Counted from the stretch's first letter, positions 34,026 to 43,634 are shown. The stretch is DNA of 64,000 nt from CAWCKS01 sp963763485 (GCA_963763485.1 CAVXOW010000006.1:372001-436000); one strand, 5' to 3'. Made by a program: numbers and translations. The notes: a model not told the origin generated them from the letters alone.

Positions 34026-35165
34026 ATGAACGTTCATGCCACGATCGATCTCAAATGGCCCGGTCTTGCTCATCCGAACGGCAGCCCCATTCGCCTGAAC
34101 AACCAGGATTTCGTGGCTATCGATCGTGATCGGAGTGCCTCATACGAGGCAACCTATCGCCCGCAAGCGCTCTACAATCGTGCAAACGAAGGCTTTCACG
34201 CGAACAACGAGTTTTTCCTGCTCCACGAGGTTGCAACCAACCTGCCGATTTACCTGCCTGATACCGGCCCGACCGATTTTCATCTCCACCTTCCGCCGGG
34301 CGGTTACCAGCTTGTGCTGGTCACGTCCGGAATGTTCACGTTCGACTACGATGGCCGGATCTACTATGTCGGCCCTGGCTCGGTGATGCTGCAGAGCGCG
34401 ATCGTGCATCGGCAGCTGTTTTACACATGGTCGGGGTTATCGACTGAAGAGAATCTCAAGACGCCGCAGACGGTCGTCCCGGATGCAATGTCGATGGGCT
34501 ATTCGGGCAAGTTTCTCGAAGCCTTCATCACCGACCCCACGACATTCCCGAACCCGACGGTCGTAGGCCCGGATCAAATCGACGAAGCCGAAACGCCGCG
34601 CGTGGCCTGGAGCCACTCGCTGCATGATCGCCCGGCGGACGCGGGCTTTTGGCTTCAGGAGCCGCTGGAGCTGGGAGCGCTCTACAAGCCGGCCATTGGT
34701 ACAAACATCGTGTCTGCCGGGCCGGTCTATATTCGCGATATCGGAATCGAGGTCCCCAGCGGCCATCTTACAACTGGACACATCATCGCGACCGACCCGC
34801 ATGGGCAGTCACTGTTGCCGAAGAGCGCATCGGCCGCCGCGGATACCACCTGTCTCGAGAAAGGTGAGGTCGTTATCTATCGCGTCATTCGCGGCACGGC
34901 CGAGTTCAAGGACAGCTCGGAGAAGACGATTGAACTTGCAGCGGGCGATACGGTTACGGCCGGCGGGAAGTCGATAAAGCTTACTGCAATCGGCGAAAAC
35001 ACCCAGGTTCTGCGGCTTGGGTTGCTGAAGGGTATCGACAGCCTTCGCAGCTGGACACCGACGCAGCGCGATGAAATTGATGGCTTGGCTGGTCAAATCA
35101 TCACACGGAAGGACGTTCGCCCCCTGCGCACTGAAGGCAAGCCGGTGGGGTACTTATACGAATAG
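34026..35165 (+). CDS. Bicupin (quercetinase/pirin-like) protein of unknown function
   Basis: The ATG at 34026 follows GGAGG by five bases and gives 379 aa; an in-frame TTG four codons earlier is less likely. The N-terminal cupin (about residues 75-140) has PTDFHLHLPPGGYQLVLVTS, FDYDGRIYYVGPGSVMLQSA and IVHRQLF, with several His as possible metal ligands. The C-terminal cupin (about 290-345) has VVIYRVIRGTAEFKDSSEK and AAGDTVTAGGKS, without His ligands. The family is not identified. A hand count of 34141-34200 gives 55% GC against 65% at 33001-33060, hinting at a different origin. Confidence 0.7.
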   Translation: MNVHATIDLKWPGLAHPNGSPIRLNNQDFVAIDRDRSASYEATYRPQALYNRANEGFHANNEFFLLHEVATNLPIYLPDTGPTDFHLHLPPGGYQLVLVTSGMFTFDYDGRIYYVGPGSVMLQSAIVHRQLFYTWSGLSTEENLKTPQTVVPDAMSMGYSGKFLEAFITDPTTFPNPTVVGPDQIDEAETPRVAWSHSLHDRPADAGFWLQEPLELGALYKPAIGTNIVSAGPVYIRDIGIEVPSGHLTTGHIIATDPHGQSLLPKSASAAADTTCLEKGEVVIYRVIRGTAEFKDSSEKTIELAAGDTVTAGGKSIKLTAIGENTQVLRLGLLKGIDSLRSWTPTQRDEIDGLAGQIITRKDVRPLRTEGKPVGYLYE

Positions 35166-35323
35166 GCGGTCGGTTGGACCGCGATCGCTGGTCTAGTCGC
35201 GGCGACGCATGTCGCTCGTAGGTCGGCGCGTCGCGCCAAGTGCGCGGCGGGTGACCAAGAACTGGATCCCGATCGCGCGGGAAACTTGCAGATCAGAAAA
35301 TAGGCAGCGCGCGAAAACGCCGC

Positions 35324-35977
35324 CTAAAATTCGACCTCGAGCTCCTCGATGTCGGTGGGCTCGAGCTTTGCCGCCGCGATCCATTCCTTCATCTCGGGGA
35401 TGGCCATGATGAAGCGGCAGTACTCGGCGATGCGGGCGTCGACCTTGACGTCATAGGTCATGAAGCGCGTCACCACGGGCGCGTACATGGCGTCCGCCAT
35501 GCTGCGCTCGCCGAACAGGAACGGACCGCCGGTCTCGCCGAGACACTCGCGCCAGATCTGGCAGATGCGGTCGATGTCGGCCTGCGCGCGCGACCAGATC
35601 TTGAAGCCGGGGAAATGGCCTTTCAGATTGACCGGCAGCGATGCCCGGAGCGTGGCAAAGCCGGAGTGGATTTCGCCTGAGATCGAGCGGCATTTGGCGC
35701 GCAGAATGCGGTCCTGCGGCAACAACTCCGCCTGCGGCATCACCTCATTGAGGTATTCGGCTATCGCCAGCGTGTCCCACACCGTGGCGCCGTCGTGGCG
35801 CAGGCACGGCACCAGGATCGACGACGACAGCAGCAGGATTTCCGCGCGGGCCGACGGGTCGTCCGGCGAGACGATGACTTCGTCGAAGTCGAGGCCCGCG
35901 AACCTGGTCAGCAGCCAGCCGCGCAGCGACCAGGATGAATAGTTCTTGCTGGAAATGGTCAACGTCGCCTTGGCCAT
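35324..35977 (-). CDS. Glutathione S-transferase family protein
   Basis: The start MAKATLTISSKNYSSWSLRG (217 aa) is chosen over upstream in-frame sequence that is not conserved-looking. The N-terminal thioredoxin-like domain has KNYSSWSLRGWLLTRFAGLD, the cis-Pro segment SSSILVPCLRHDGATVWDTL and the glutathione-binding AIAEYLNE. The helical C-domain follows (ERSMADAMYAPVVTRFMTYD). It is divergent from the PHB depolymerase gene. Substrate unknown. Confidence 0.9.
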   Translation of the reverse strand: MAKATLTISSKNYSSWSLRGWLLTRFAGLDFDEVIVSPDDPSARAEILLLSSSILVPCLRHDGATVWDTLAIAEYLNEVMPQAELLPQDRILRAKCRSISGEIHSGFATLRASLPVNLKGHFPGFKIWSRAQADIDRICQIWRECLGETGGPFLFGERSMADAMYAPVVTRFMTYDVKVDARIAEYCRFIMAIPEMKEWIAAAKLEPTDIEELEVEF

Positions 35978-36166
35978 TGTTTGCTTCGCTCCCACGCCTA
36001 CGACACCGTTCAGGTCATTTGAGGCGGGTCGCCAAAGCCACCCTGCCTGCCGGATGTCCGAGCAAACCACGTGCCAATTCGACGGGGATTCAGGCAGTTA
36101 GGAGGGAGGCGGTTTGGCGTCGGACTTGCATGGCTCAGGGCCAAGAAGTCCGGGGCGTTACCGTTG

Positions 36167-37381
36167 ATGTTGTACCAGGCATTTCAGAATCATATGGATT
36201 TGACCGAGCCGCTGCGGTCGTCGGCGGCCTCGGTCCTCAGCTTCCTCAACATGGTGCCGGGCGGGACGCCGAAGACCGCTGCCCGCCGCGTTGCGGCCGC
36301 GCTCGAACTGGTCACGCGCTCAAAACTGACCTACCGGCGGCCGTCCTACGGCATCGACAAGGTGATGGTCGGCAACCGCGAGCTCGCGGTGGTCGAGGAA
36401 GCCGCCTGCAAGACGCCGTTCGGCACGCTGCTGCGCTTCAACCGCATCGGCGCGCCGGTGCAGCCAAAAATCCTGCTGGTCGCGCCGATGTCCGGCCATT
36501 TCGCGACGCTGTTGCGCAACACCGTCAAGACCTTGGCTCAGGATCACGACGTCTACATCACCGACTGGCACAACCCGCGCGATATTCCGCTCTGCGAAGG
36601 CAACTTTGGCCTCGAAGACTATACCGAGCACTTGATCGAATTCCTGGAGGTGCTGGGTCCGGGCTCGCACATGGTGGCGATCTGTCAGCCGTCCGTGTCG
36701 GCGCTGGCAGCAGCGGCGATCATGTCGGAAGACGATCACCCGGCGCGGCCGTCGAGTCTCACGCTGATGGCGGGCCCGATCGATACGCGCATCTCGCCGA
36801 CCAAGGTCAACGAGTTCGCAACCACCCGTCCGCTCAGCTGGTTCGAGCGCAACATGATCTCCTATGTGCCCGTGCAATGCGCCGGCGCGCTGCGCCGAGT
36901 CTATCCGGGATTCGTGCAGCTGACGGCGTTCGTCTCGATGAACCTGCAACGCCACCTCAAGGCACATGTCGAACTGATGGATCACCTCGCCAAGGGCGAG
37001 AAGGAGCAGGCCGCGACCATCAAGACTTTTTACGACGAATATTTCGCCGTGATGGATCTCTGTGCCGACTTCTTCATCGAGACCGTCCGCGACGTATTCC
37101 AGGAGCACCTGTTGCCGCAAGGCAAGCTGACGTATCGCGGCCGCTACGTGAACCCGAAGGCGATCCGCCGCATGGGGCTGCTCACGGTCGAGGGCGAGAA
37201 GGACGACATCTGTTCGATCGGCCAGACTGTCGCGGCGCAGGACCTTTGCACCGGCGTGCGCGCCTACCGCAAGGTCCACCACATGCAGGCCGGCGTCGGC
37301 CACTACGGCGTGTTCAGCGGCAAGAAGTGGAACAACGAGATCTATCCGCTGCTGCGCGATTTCATTCACATGAATTCGTGA
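36167..37381 (+). CDS. phaZ: Intracellular poly(3-hydroxybutyrate) depolymerase
   Basis: The start MLYQAFQNHMDLTEPLRSSA (404 aa) is preferred; the frame opens 32 codons earlier with basic, unconserved residues. The protein matches the intracellular PhaZ family: RRPSYGIDKVMVGNRELAVV, TPFGTLLRFNRIGAPVQPKI, the nucleophile region GSHMVAICQPSVSALAAAAI where Cys replaces the lipase-box Ser, and the C-terminal QAGVGHYGVFSGKKWNNEIY holding the catalytic His. It mobilises stored PHB granules to 3-hydroxybutyrate units. No signal peptide is present, as expected for a cytoplasmic granule enzyme. Confidence 0.93.
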   Translation: MLYQAFQNHMDLTEPLRSSAASVLSFLNMVPGGTPKTAARRVAAALELVTRSKLTYRRPSYGIDKVMVGNRELAVVEEAACKTPFGTLLRFNRIGAPVQPKILLVAPMSGHFATLLRNTVKTLAQDHDVYITDWHNPRDIPLCEGNFGLEDYTEHLIEFLEVLGPGSHMVAICQPSVSALAAAAIMSEDDHPARPSSLTLMAGPIDTRISPTKVNEFATTRPLSWFERNMISYVPVQCAGALRRVYPGFVQLTAFVSMNLQRHLKAHVELMDHLAKGEKEQAATIKTFYDEYFAVMDLCADFFIETVRDVFQEHLLPQGKLTYRGRYVNPKAIRRMGLLTVEGEKDDICSIGQTVAAQDLCTGVRAYRKVHHMQAGVGHYGVFSGKKWNNEIYPLLRDFIHMNS

Positions 37382-37503
37382 GGCGCGTTACCCGCACGCG
37401 CTTGCCGGTACGGCCGGCGAGACCTAGACTGTTGGCATCCTCGCACGCCTGACGCGGGACCATCGTGCGTCAGCTCATCGATCGTCCTCACGCGTGAGGT
37501 CCC

Positions 37504-37872
37504 ATGCCGATCCAGTTCCAGCGCACCGTTCCTGTCTTCCGCATTTTCTCACTGGAGAAGGCGCGCGAATTCTATCTCGATTACCTCGGCTTCAAAATCG
37601 ATTGGGAACATCGCTTCACGCCGGACGCGCCAGTCCACATGCAGGTTTCCAGGGACGGGCTCGCAATCCAATTGAGCGAACATCACGGCAGCGGCTCGCC
37701 CGGCGCGATCGCCTATGTCTACATGACCGGCGTTCGTGAATTGCACCGGGAGCTGGACGCAAAAAACTATCCTTATCTCCGCCCCGGTCTGAACGAGCAG
37801 GAATGGGGCATGACCGAGCTGACCGTGACCGATCCGTTTTATAATCGCATCACGTTTGGAGAGCCGAGGTAG
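37504..37872 (+). CDS. VOC/glyoxalase-superfamily protein (bleomycin-resistance-like)
   Basis: This 122-aa single-domain protein (MPIQFQRTVPVFRIFSLEKA) shows the usual beta-alpha-beta-beta-beta modules: FYLDYLGFKIDWEHRF, HMQVSRDGLAIQLSEHHGSG, YMTGVRELHRELDA, WGMTELTVTDPFYNRITFGE. The His and terminal Glu are possible metal ligands. It resembles the bleomycin-binding family by length and module pattern, but antibiotic resistance is not demonstrated. A GTGAGGTCCC stretch precedes the ATG. It stands alone, followed by a palindromic repeat. Confidence 0.85.
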   Translation: MPIQFQRTVPVFRIFSLEKAREFYLDYLGFKIDWEHRFTPDAPVHMQVSRDGLAIQLSEHHGSGSPGAIAYVYMTGVRELHRELDAKNYPYLRPGLNEQEWGMTELTVTDPFYNRITFGEPR

Positions 37873-37900
37873 GCTCGATCATAGCTCGCATATTTGAGCA

Positions 37901-38004
37901 GTCATTCCGGGGCGCCGCAGCGAAGCGGAGGCGAACCCGGAATCCATAACCCCGCAGGGGGTATGGATTCCGGGCCTGCGCCTTTCGGCGCATCCCGGAA
38001 TGAC
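37901..38004. repeat. Family D repeat (GTCATTCCGGGGC...CCCGGAATGAC), copy 1
   Basis: Outer arms GTCATTCCGGGGCGCCGC and GCATCCCGGAATGAC enclose inner CCCGGAATCCATAACCCC and GGGGGTATGGATTCCGGG. It lies just after the VOC gene. Confidence 0.85.
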
Positions 38005-38082
38005 CAACTTTGTTTGCCTGCCTCCGTCACGTCCCTTGCTCCCGGCTCGTCTTGTGGTTTGATCCCGTTTGAGAGGACCGCC

Positions 38083-38580
38083 ATGACACTTGCCATCGCC
38101 CTGCCGCGACGCCGCACCGACCTGCTCACGCTGGTCGCCCTGATCGCCACCATGATCGGTGCGGGGATCGCGAACGAGTTCAGCCTGAAGTCGGTAGCCG
38201 CCGTCGCATGGAGCGACGGCATCCTGTGCATGACCGATGCGCGGGCCGGCTCCGCCGACCGCGTGATTCCGGTCGCGTCCTACCCACTGGCAAACGCACC
38301 CGGCAAACGCGTCACCGTCGTGCGCGTGATCTACGGCCCCGGCGGCTTCACCCGGCCGCACTATCACGCCGGTACGGTGACTGCCTACATCGTGCGCGGC
38401 GCGATCAAGTCGCAGCTCGAGGGCGGCCCGCTCGAGACCTTCACTCCGGGCCAAACCTTCTTCGAGCCGCCCGGATCGGTGCACATGGTCTCGGCCAATG
38501 CGAGCACGACCGAGGAATCCGAGTTGCTTGCGATCTTCGTCGCCGACGAAGGCGCGCAGCTGACGACGTTTCTGGATTGA
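38083..38580 (+). CDS. Membrane-anchored or exported cupin-domain protein
   Basis: The ATG at 38083 follows GAGAGGACCGCC and gives 165 aa. The N-terminus (MTLAIALPRRRTDLLTLVAL, IATMIGAGIA) is a basic-then-hydrophobic anchor or signal sequence. The single cupin has FTRPHYHAGTVTAYIVRGAI, KSQLEGGPLETFTPGQTFFE and PPGSVHMVSANAS. His-x-His, the Glu region and the later His are placed as in metal-binding cupins. The function is unknown. A short family D repeat follows the stop. Confidence 0.8.
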   Translation: MTLAIALPRRRTDLLTLVALIATMIGAGIANEFSLKSVAAVAWSDGILCMTDARAGSADRVIPVASYPLANAPGKRVTVVRVIYGPGGFTRPHYHAGTVTAYIVRGAIKSQLEGGPLETFTPGQTFFEPPGSVHMVSANASTTEESELLAIFVADEGAQLTTFLD

Positions 38581-38584
38581 GTTC

Positions 38585-38622
38585 GTCATTCCGGGCTCGC
38601 TGCGCTCGCGCCCCGGAATGAC
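38585..38622. repeat. Family D repeat, short copy 2
   Basis: GTCATTCCGGGCTCGCTGCG and CTCGCGCCCCGGAATGAC form a compact hairpin after the cupin gene. Confidence 0.8.
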
Positions 38623-38697
38623 GGCCGTTTTTCGCATATCTGGCTCCCCTCCCCGCGTGCTACTCCTTGACCAACCAGTCAGGGAGAAAACAACAAG

Positions 38698-40254
38698 ATG
38701 TCCTGGGAGAAGGAAGTCGGCGAGATCGAGCGGCGCAAGCATTTCGCCAAACAGATGGGCGGCAAGGAAGGCATCGACCGCCAGAAGAAGCGCGGCAAGC
38801 TGACGGTCCGCGAGCGCATCGACCACCTCGTCGACAAGGGGTCGTTCCACGAATTCATGGGGCTGACCGGCACGTCCCGCTACGAAGGCGGCGACCTCGT
38901 TGCCTTTACCCCAAAGGGTGCGGTGGTCGGGACGGCGAAGCTCGATGGCCGCAAGGTGGTCGTCAACGCCGGCGATTTCACGGTGCGCGGCGGCTCGGCG
39001 GGCGGCGATCGCGGCGCCATGGGCCAGGAATTGTCGTCGACCCAGCGTGCGCTGGAATGGCGCCTGCCCTACATCCGTCTGCTCGATGCTGCCGGCGGCA
39101 GCGTCCGCTCGTTCGAACATATCGGCCGCACTTACCTGCCCGACGGCAATGCCTGGACCATCGACGACGTGCAACTGATGTCGGTGTCGCCCGTGGTGTC
39201 GGCGGTGATGGGCTCGGTCGCCGGATTGCCGGCGATCCAGGCCTGCCTTGCGCATTTCAGCCTGATGGTGCGCGGCATCAGCCAGCTGTTTCCGGGCGGA
39301 CCGCCTGTGGTGAAGGCCGCGCTCGGCTACGACATCACCAAGGAAGATCTCGGCGGCGAGCACATCCATGTGCGCGAGAGCGGCTGCATCGACAATCTCG
39401 CCGAGACCGAGGAAGACGCCTTCGACCAGATCCGGAAATTCCTGAGCTACCTGCCGAGCAGTGTTTACGAGATGCCGCCGCGCGGTCCGGTCGGCGACGA
39501 TCCCGCGCGCGCCGAGCACGAGCTGCTGTCGTTCGTGCCGCGCGACCGGCGCAAGCCTTACGATGGGCGGAAGCTGATCAAGCTGGTCGTCGACAAGGAC
39601 TCGTTCTTCGAGATCGCACCGGACTACGGCCGCGCCCGCGTCACCGGCCTTGCGCGCATGAACGGCTATCCCGTCGCGATCATGGCCAACAATCCACGGC
39701 ACAATGGCGGCACCACCGACGTCGCCGCCGGCAACAAGATGCTGCGGATGATCCAGCTGTGCGACACCTTCCACCTGCCGCTGATCTCGCTCGCCGACGA
39801 ACCCGGCTTCATGGTCGGCCTGCAATCGGAGAAGCAGGGTATCGAGCGCGCCGGCGCAAAGCTCGTCTCGTATGTGTGCAACAGCCGGATGCCGTGGATC
39901 ACCATCGTGATCGGCCGGCTGTTCGGCGTCGCCGGCCAGTGCCACCACCGTCCGACCGGCATGTTCCGCCGTTACGCCTGGCCGTCGGCGAGCTGGGGTT
40001 CAATGCACATTTCAGGCGGCGCGTCGGCGGCCTATCGCGCCGAGATCGACAACGCGCCCGACCCGGACGCCAAGCGCAGGGAGATCGAGGATCGGCTGAA
40101 CGCGATCGCCTCCCCGTTCCGCACCGCGGAGGCGACCGGACAGGATATCATCGATCCGCGCGAGACGCGCGCCGTGCTGTGCGAGTTCGTCGAGGATGCG
40201 CAGCGCATCCTCGCGAGCCAGCTCGGCCCGCCCGCGATTCCGTTTCTGCCGTGA
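38698..40254 (+). CDS. Acyl-CoA carboxylase carboxyltransferase subunit (propionyl/methylcrotonyl-CoA carboxylase beta-like)
   Basis: This 518-aa protein has GGGAG upstream of MSWEKEVGEIERRKHFAKQM. Both crotonase-like halves are visible: N-terminal KKRGKLTVRERIDHLVDKGS, GDFTVRGGSAGGDRGAMGQE; C-terminal GYPVAIMANNPRHNGGTTDV, LISLADEPGFMVGLQSEKQG and ARAVLCEFVEDAQRIL. It transfers carboxyl from biotin to an acyl-CoA. No biotin carboxylase/carrier subunit gene lies in the window, so its partner must be elsewhere or the protein belongs to an atypical type. The acyl-CoA substrate is not predicted. Confidence 0.9.
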   Translation: MSWEKEVGEIERRKHFAKQMGGKEGIDRQKKRGKLTVRERIDHLVDKGSFHEFMGLTGTSRYEGGDLVAFTPKGAVVGTAKLDGRKVVVNAGDFTVRGGSAGGDRGAMGQELSSTQRALEWRLPYIRLLDAAGGSVRSFEHIGRTYLPDGNAWTIDDVQLMSVSPVVSAVMGSVAGLPAIQACLAHFSLMVRGISQLFPGGPPVVKAALGYDITKEDLGGEHIHVRESGCIDNLAETEEDAFDQIRKFLSYLPSSVYEMPPRGPVGDDPARAEHELLSFVPRDRRKPYDGRKLIKLVVDKDSFFEIAPDYGRARVTGLARMNGYPVAIMANNPRHNGGTTDVAAGNKMLRMIQLCDTFHLPLISLADEPGFMVGLQSEKQGIERAGAKLVSYVCNSRMPWITIVIGRLFGVAGQCHHRPTGMFRRYAWPSASWGSMHISGGASAAYRAEIDNAPDPDAKRREIEDRLNAIASPFRTAEATGQDIIDPRETRAVLCEFVEDAQRILASQLGPPAIPFLP

Positions 40255-40281
40255 TTTTCTCTGGTAGTCGCCTCATTCACG

Positions 40282-40370
40282 GTCATGGCCGGGCTCGTCC
40301 CGGCCATCCACGTCTTCTCTTGCGCATGCGTCGGTGAGACGTGGATGCTCGGCACAAGGCCGGGCATGAC
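40282..40370. repeat. Family E repeat (GTCATGGCCGGGC...GCCGGGCATGAC)
   Basis: Arms GTCATGGCCGGGCTCGTCCC and GGCCGGGCATGAC enclose inner CATCCACGTCT and AGACGTGGATG. It lies between convergent genes, a likely bidirectional terminator position. Confidence 0.85.
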
Positions 40371-40400
40371 GAATGGTCTTCCGCTCGCAGGACGAATTCG

Positions 40401-40833
40401 CTACCGCTTCACCTGCAACAGCTCGATCAGGTAGCCGTCGGGATCCTTGGCAAAGCCGACGAGATTGCCCGACACCTTGCTCGGTGTCGGCTCGCGCACG
40501 ATCTCGAGTCTCTTCCGCGCGAATGCGGTCGGCGACCGCCTTTGCGTCGGGCACGCCGAGCACGAGCTTGATCGGATTGTCCTTGTAGTTGCGCTTCGAG
40601 CCATCGGTCCAGTGCATCAGCACCAAGCGGGAACCTTTCGAGGTCGTTCCTTCAGGCGAGTAGCCGACAATCACTTCGTCCATGTAGTCGAGCTTGATGG
40701 TTTGCAGCTGCTTCATGCCGCAGACGCGGGTGTAGAAGTCGACCGACCGTTTGAGATCGCTGACGCCGATTCCGATTGAACGAAAGATAATGTCATCCAC
40801 GACCGACTTTGTTGCTGCTTCAGCCTGCGCCAT
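40401..40833 (-). CDS. VOC/glyoxalase I-like protein, frameshifted
   Basis: MAQAEAATKSVVDDIIFRSI, GIGVSDLKRSVDFYTRVCGM and KLVLGVPDAKAVADRIRAE are in one frame; LEIVREPTPSKVSGNLVGFA and DPDGYLIELLQVKR are in the next. The break is near 40505 and reads as one extra base, giving about 143 aa when closed. The end DPDGYLIELLQ carries the metal-ligand Glu of the lactoylglutathione lyase fold. It is divergent from the SDR at 40983. The substrate is unknown; it could be methylglyoxal adducts or a ring-cleavage function. Confidence 0.82.
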
Positions 40834-40982
40834 ATCGTTTCCTTCCCTGCCTTTCGGCTCTTGTTTGTTGTGGCCATTTTGTTGTGGTCTTGGCTTTCGA
40901 AGCGGCTATCGTAACGACAAACACCGGCGCTGGCCAATCGCCTGACGAAGCCGGCCTTGCGGGAAACGCATTGGGAGGCACC

Positions 40983-41783
40983 ATGAAGGTTGCGGGAAAG
41001 ATCGTTGTCGTCACCGGCGGCGCCAAGGGTATCGGACAGGCGCTGTGCGATCGCTTCCATCGCGAAGGTGCGAAGAAAGTCATCGTCGCTGATGTCGATA
41101 TCGCCAATGCATCGGTCGTGGCCGAAGCGGTCGATGGCGCCGCCCATCAGTGCGACGTCACCAAGGAAGCCGATATCAAGCGCGTGATCGACGACACCGA
41201 GAGCAAGCACGGCCCGATCGAGCTGTTCTGCTCCAATGCGGGGGCGGCGACAGGCTTCAACGTGCTGACCGAGAATACCGCCGGCGACCCGGACGAGGTC
41301 TGGACACACGGCTGGAAGCTCCACGTCATGGCGCATGTCTATGCGGCCCGTGCGCTGGTGCCGCGCATGAAAGCGCGCGGCGGCGGCTACTTCCTGCAGA
41401 CGATCTCGGCGGCCGGACTGCTGTCGCAGGTCGGCAGCGCAGTTTATTCGACGACCAAGCACGCCGCTGTCGGGTTTGCCGAGAACCTCGCGATCACCCA
41501 CCGCGACGACAACATCCGCGTCTCCATGCTGTGCCCGCAAGGCGTCGACACGCCACTGCTGCGCGGACTTGCCGCCGGGCCGCAGTCGACCGACGGCATC
41601 CTGAGCCCGGCGCAGGTTGCCGACGCCGCGATCGCCGGCCTCGAGCGGGAAGCGTTCCTGATCCTGCCGCACCCGGAAGTCAGCGGCTACATGCAGAACA
41701 AGATCAACAATTACGACCGCTGGATCGGCGGCATGGCGAAGCTGAACCGAAGCGCCAAGGAGCGGGCGAAGGGGAAGAGGTAG
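40983..41783 (+). CDS. Short-chain dehydrogenase/reductase
   Basis: The ATG at 40983 (266 aa) follows GGGAGGCACC. TGGAKGIGQALCDRFHREGA is the cofactor loop; CDVTKEADI and CSNAGAATG follow. The active site is canonical: TISAAGLLSQVGSAVYSTTK. The C-terminal extension (NKINNYDRWIGGMAKLNRSA) is typical of a rhizobial subgroup of unknown substrate. It is divergent from the glyoxalase-fold gene and probably shares its promoter region. Confidence 0.9.
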   Translation: MKVAGKIVVVTGGAKGIGQALCDRFHREGAKKVIVADVDIANASVVAEAVDGAAHQCDVTKEADIKRVIDDTESKHGPIELFCSNAGAATGFNVLTENTAGDPDEVWTHGWKLHVMAHVYAARALVPRMKARGGGYFLQTISAAGLLSQVGSAVYSTTKHAAVGFAENLAITHRDDNIRVSMLCPQGVDTPLLRGLAAGPQSTDGILSPAQVADAAIAGLEREAFLILPHPEVSGYMQNKINNYDRWIGGMAKLNRSAKERAKGKR

Positions 41784-42629
41784 CGCCAGGAGTTTAGACC
41801 CTCATGGTGAGGAAACATCTGGCGCGAAAAGCGCAATGTTTTCAAGCGGTAGCGACTTCAGTGTCCGCACAGTGTCCGGACTAGAATAGCCGCTTGATCG
41901 AGCCCCGGAAACGGCCGCCCGCGCGTTTTTGCCGCTGCGCCATGCATCACCGAGCGCGCCCTATATCTCCGGCCACGCTTTGGCCGAGAGGTAGTTCTCA
42001 TGAGCTTCGTCTACCAAGTGGATGCGCGTATCGAGGTCACGCATCTGTTCGCCCAACTGGCTCGTGGCATCTTCGCCTCCAATGAATTCTAAAAAATCAG
42101 CCGCCGCATCTATCGCAAGATGACCGAGCGCAAACAGGAATTGAGGGCGCGGCCGATTCCATTTGAGGTTCGGTGTGAACCCGCCGCCTTCCTCCGTCAG
42201 GTGGAATTGATACAAATCGTGCCATCTAGTCGTTGTCATGGTCGAACCCGGCGGAAGCGCGGCCCAAGCCGTCGCGTCAGTACTCCGCAGCTTGCATGCG
42301 GACGACGTGCCGGTAGTGAATTTCGCCCGTGGCGCGACACAATACGCACAGCGGATATTGGGCAATCATCAGAAATATAGGACGTATCACGAGAATAACT
42401 TCGGATGCGCCATTGGTCTCTTTATCATCATTGCAGGGTGGATTTTGCTTAAGGGGCTCGGCTCTTGGCTCGGCCATTAAGCTCGCGCGCCTCCCGGCAT
42501 CACCGATGCAACCGAATGTCGGAAGGCGCTGCGCTGGAGGCTCCCGTCGACGTAGCGATGCAACAAGATCGCCGCGATCCGGTGCAACGAGCCTTCGCCG
42601 GGACTGATCGTCGGACACGGTCGACTTGG
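41784..42629. other. 846-bp region of low coding quality
   Basis: No gene is supported with confidence. A leftward frame (41961-42239, starting MTTTRWHDLYQFHL, 92 aa) and a rightward frame (42238-42480, ending in a hydrophobic GLFIIIAGWILLKGLG segment) start from the same CATG on opposite strands, but neither has a good ribosome-binding site. The area adjoins the broken HNH gene and may be debris of an inserted element. Confidence 0.5.
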
Positions 42630-43452
42630 TCAGCCAAGCTCCTTCGAGTGCTTCGTGCCAGCAACGACCAAGTAGACCGGCATTCCGTGCTCTCCATTGA
42701 TCGATGAACTCGCAAAAAGGCGAATTCGAACCACAACGAACTTCTCGTGTGGGGCAAGGCTGAGTTGGTGCATGATGCCACTTGTCGGCGGCGGCGTGTC
42801 GGGGTCGCTGCCGATCAAGCTCAGGCGCATTCTCGACGACGCGCGCATGGATTAGATCAAGCAGCAATGGCTCGAAGCCATCCAGACCAAGCTGGGCGAC
42901 GGCGAAAGCATGCGCAATTTTGGCAAGCATCCGCGAGAATTGCTGGGGTTTGATTGACACGGCCACGTCCGCCGACGCAGCACCGCGCGATCTTTTGAAT
43001 TTGTCAAAAGCATCGGCTTTCGCGCATCCACGTTGTGTAAAGTGAAGCGAAAATTTCCGTCCGGCTCTCGGCCCGAAAGACAAGCCCGGCGGTTCGAAGC
43101 GGGGCAGAACAAGTGTCGACGCGATGAGATATCCGCCGGGACCATCACCTCTTCTTCTCTCCCATCCGGATAGACCAGCATAACCGGGAGATTCGTCTGG
43201 CAGTCGTGTCCGCGTTCGCATCGCTGCGCTAGAACGCAGTTGGTAGAACACCGACCTTGCAGCAAAGCCATCGATGTAGCTCGTAATACCGCCGCATCTC
43301 GAACAACTCGCTTGCGGCAACACCTGCGTCCCGTTGAGAGAATATGGGACAATGTGTTCATCGCTGAGCCCATTGGAGCCGTCATCGCCGCAGTAGATGC
43401 AACGGCCGACCGGTGGATAAGTGACCGGCGGGTCTAGTGGAGCGTAGAACAT
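42630..43452 (-). pseudogene. HNH endonuclease-like zinc-ribbon protein, broken by frameshifts
   Basis: The N-terminus MFYAPLDPPVTYPPVGRCIY has CIYCGDDGSNGLSDEHIVPY and LPQASCSRCGGITSYIDGF: two CxxC pairs around DEHI, the pattern of HNH-type nuclease domains. Near 43140-43200 a stretch (NLPVMLVYPDGREEEVMVPA) reads in a second frame before the first frame resumes at YLIASTLVLPRFEPPGLSFG, a compensated double shift. A third shift near 42845 leads to RMRLSLIGSDPDTPPPTSGI, and the stop is at 42630. GC is lower than in flanking genes. It may be a defence or mobile-element remnant, or more of the indel errors seen elsewhere. Confidence 0.65.
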
Positions 43453-43634
43453 AGCAGTGCTGCCTCTCAGGCGTGCAGTTGCGCGGCTTCGGCCTCGGCG
43501 AGCGCGGCAATCGGGTCGGGCTCGAAGATCGACAAGTCAGCGCGAGCGCAGCGCCAGCCAGAAAAACAAATCGGGCAAAGGGTTAGGCCACTCGCTGGCA
43601 CTACGCTGCTACTGGCTGTAGCTTGCAGAAATTC

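Noticed and set aside
41961..42480. Divergent small genes starting from one shared CATG (42237-42240)
   Set aside because: Neither start has a Shine-Dalgarno sequence and neither product is recognisable; kept only as a remark on a low-quality region.
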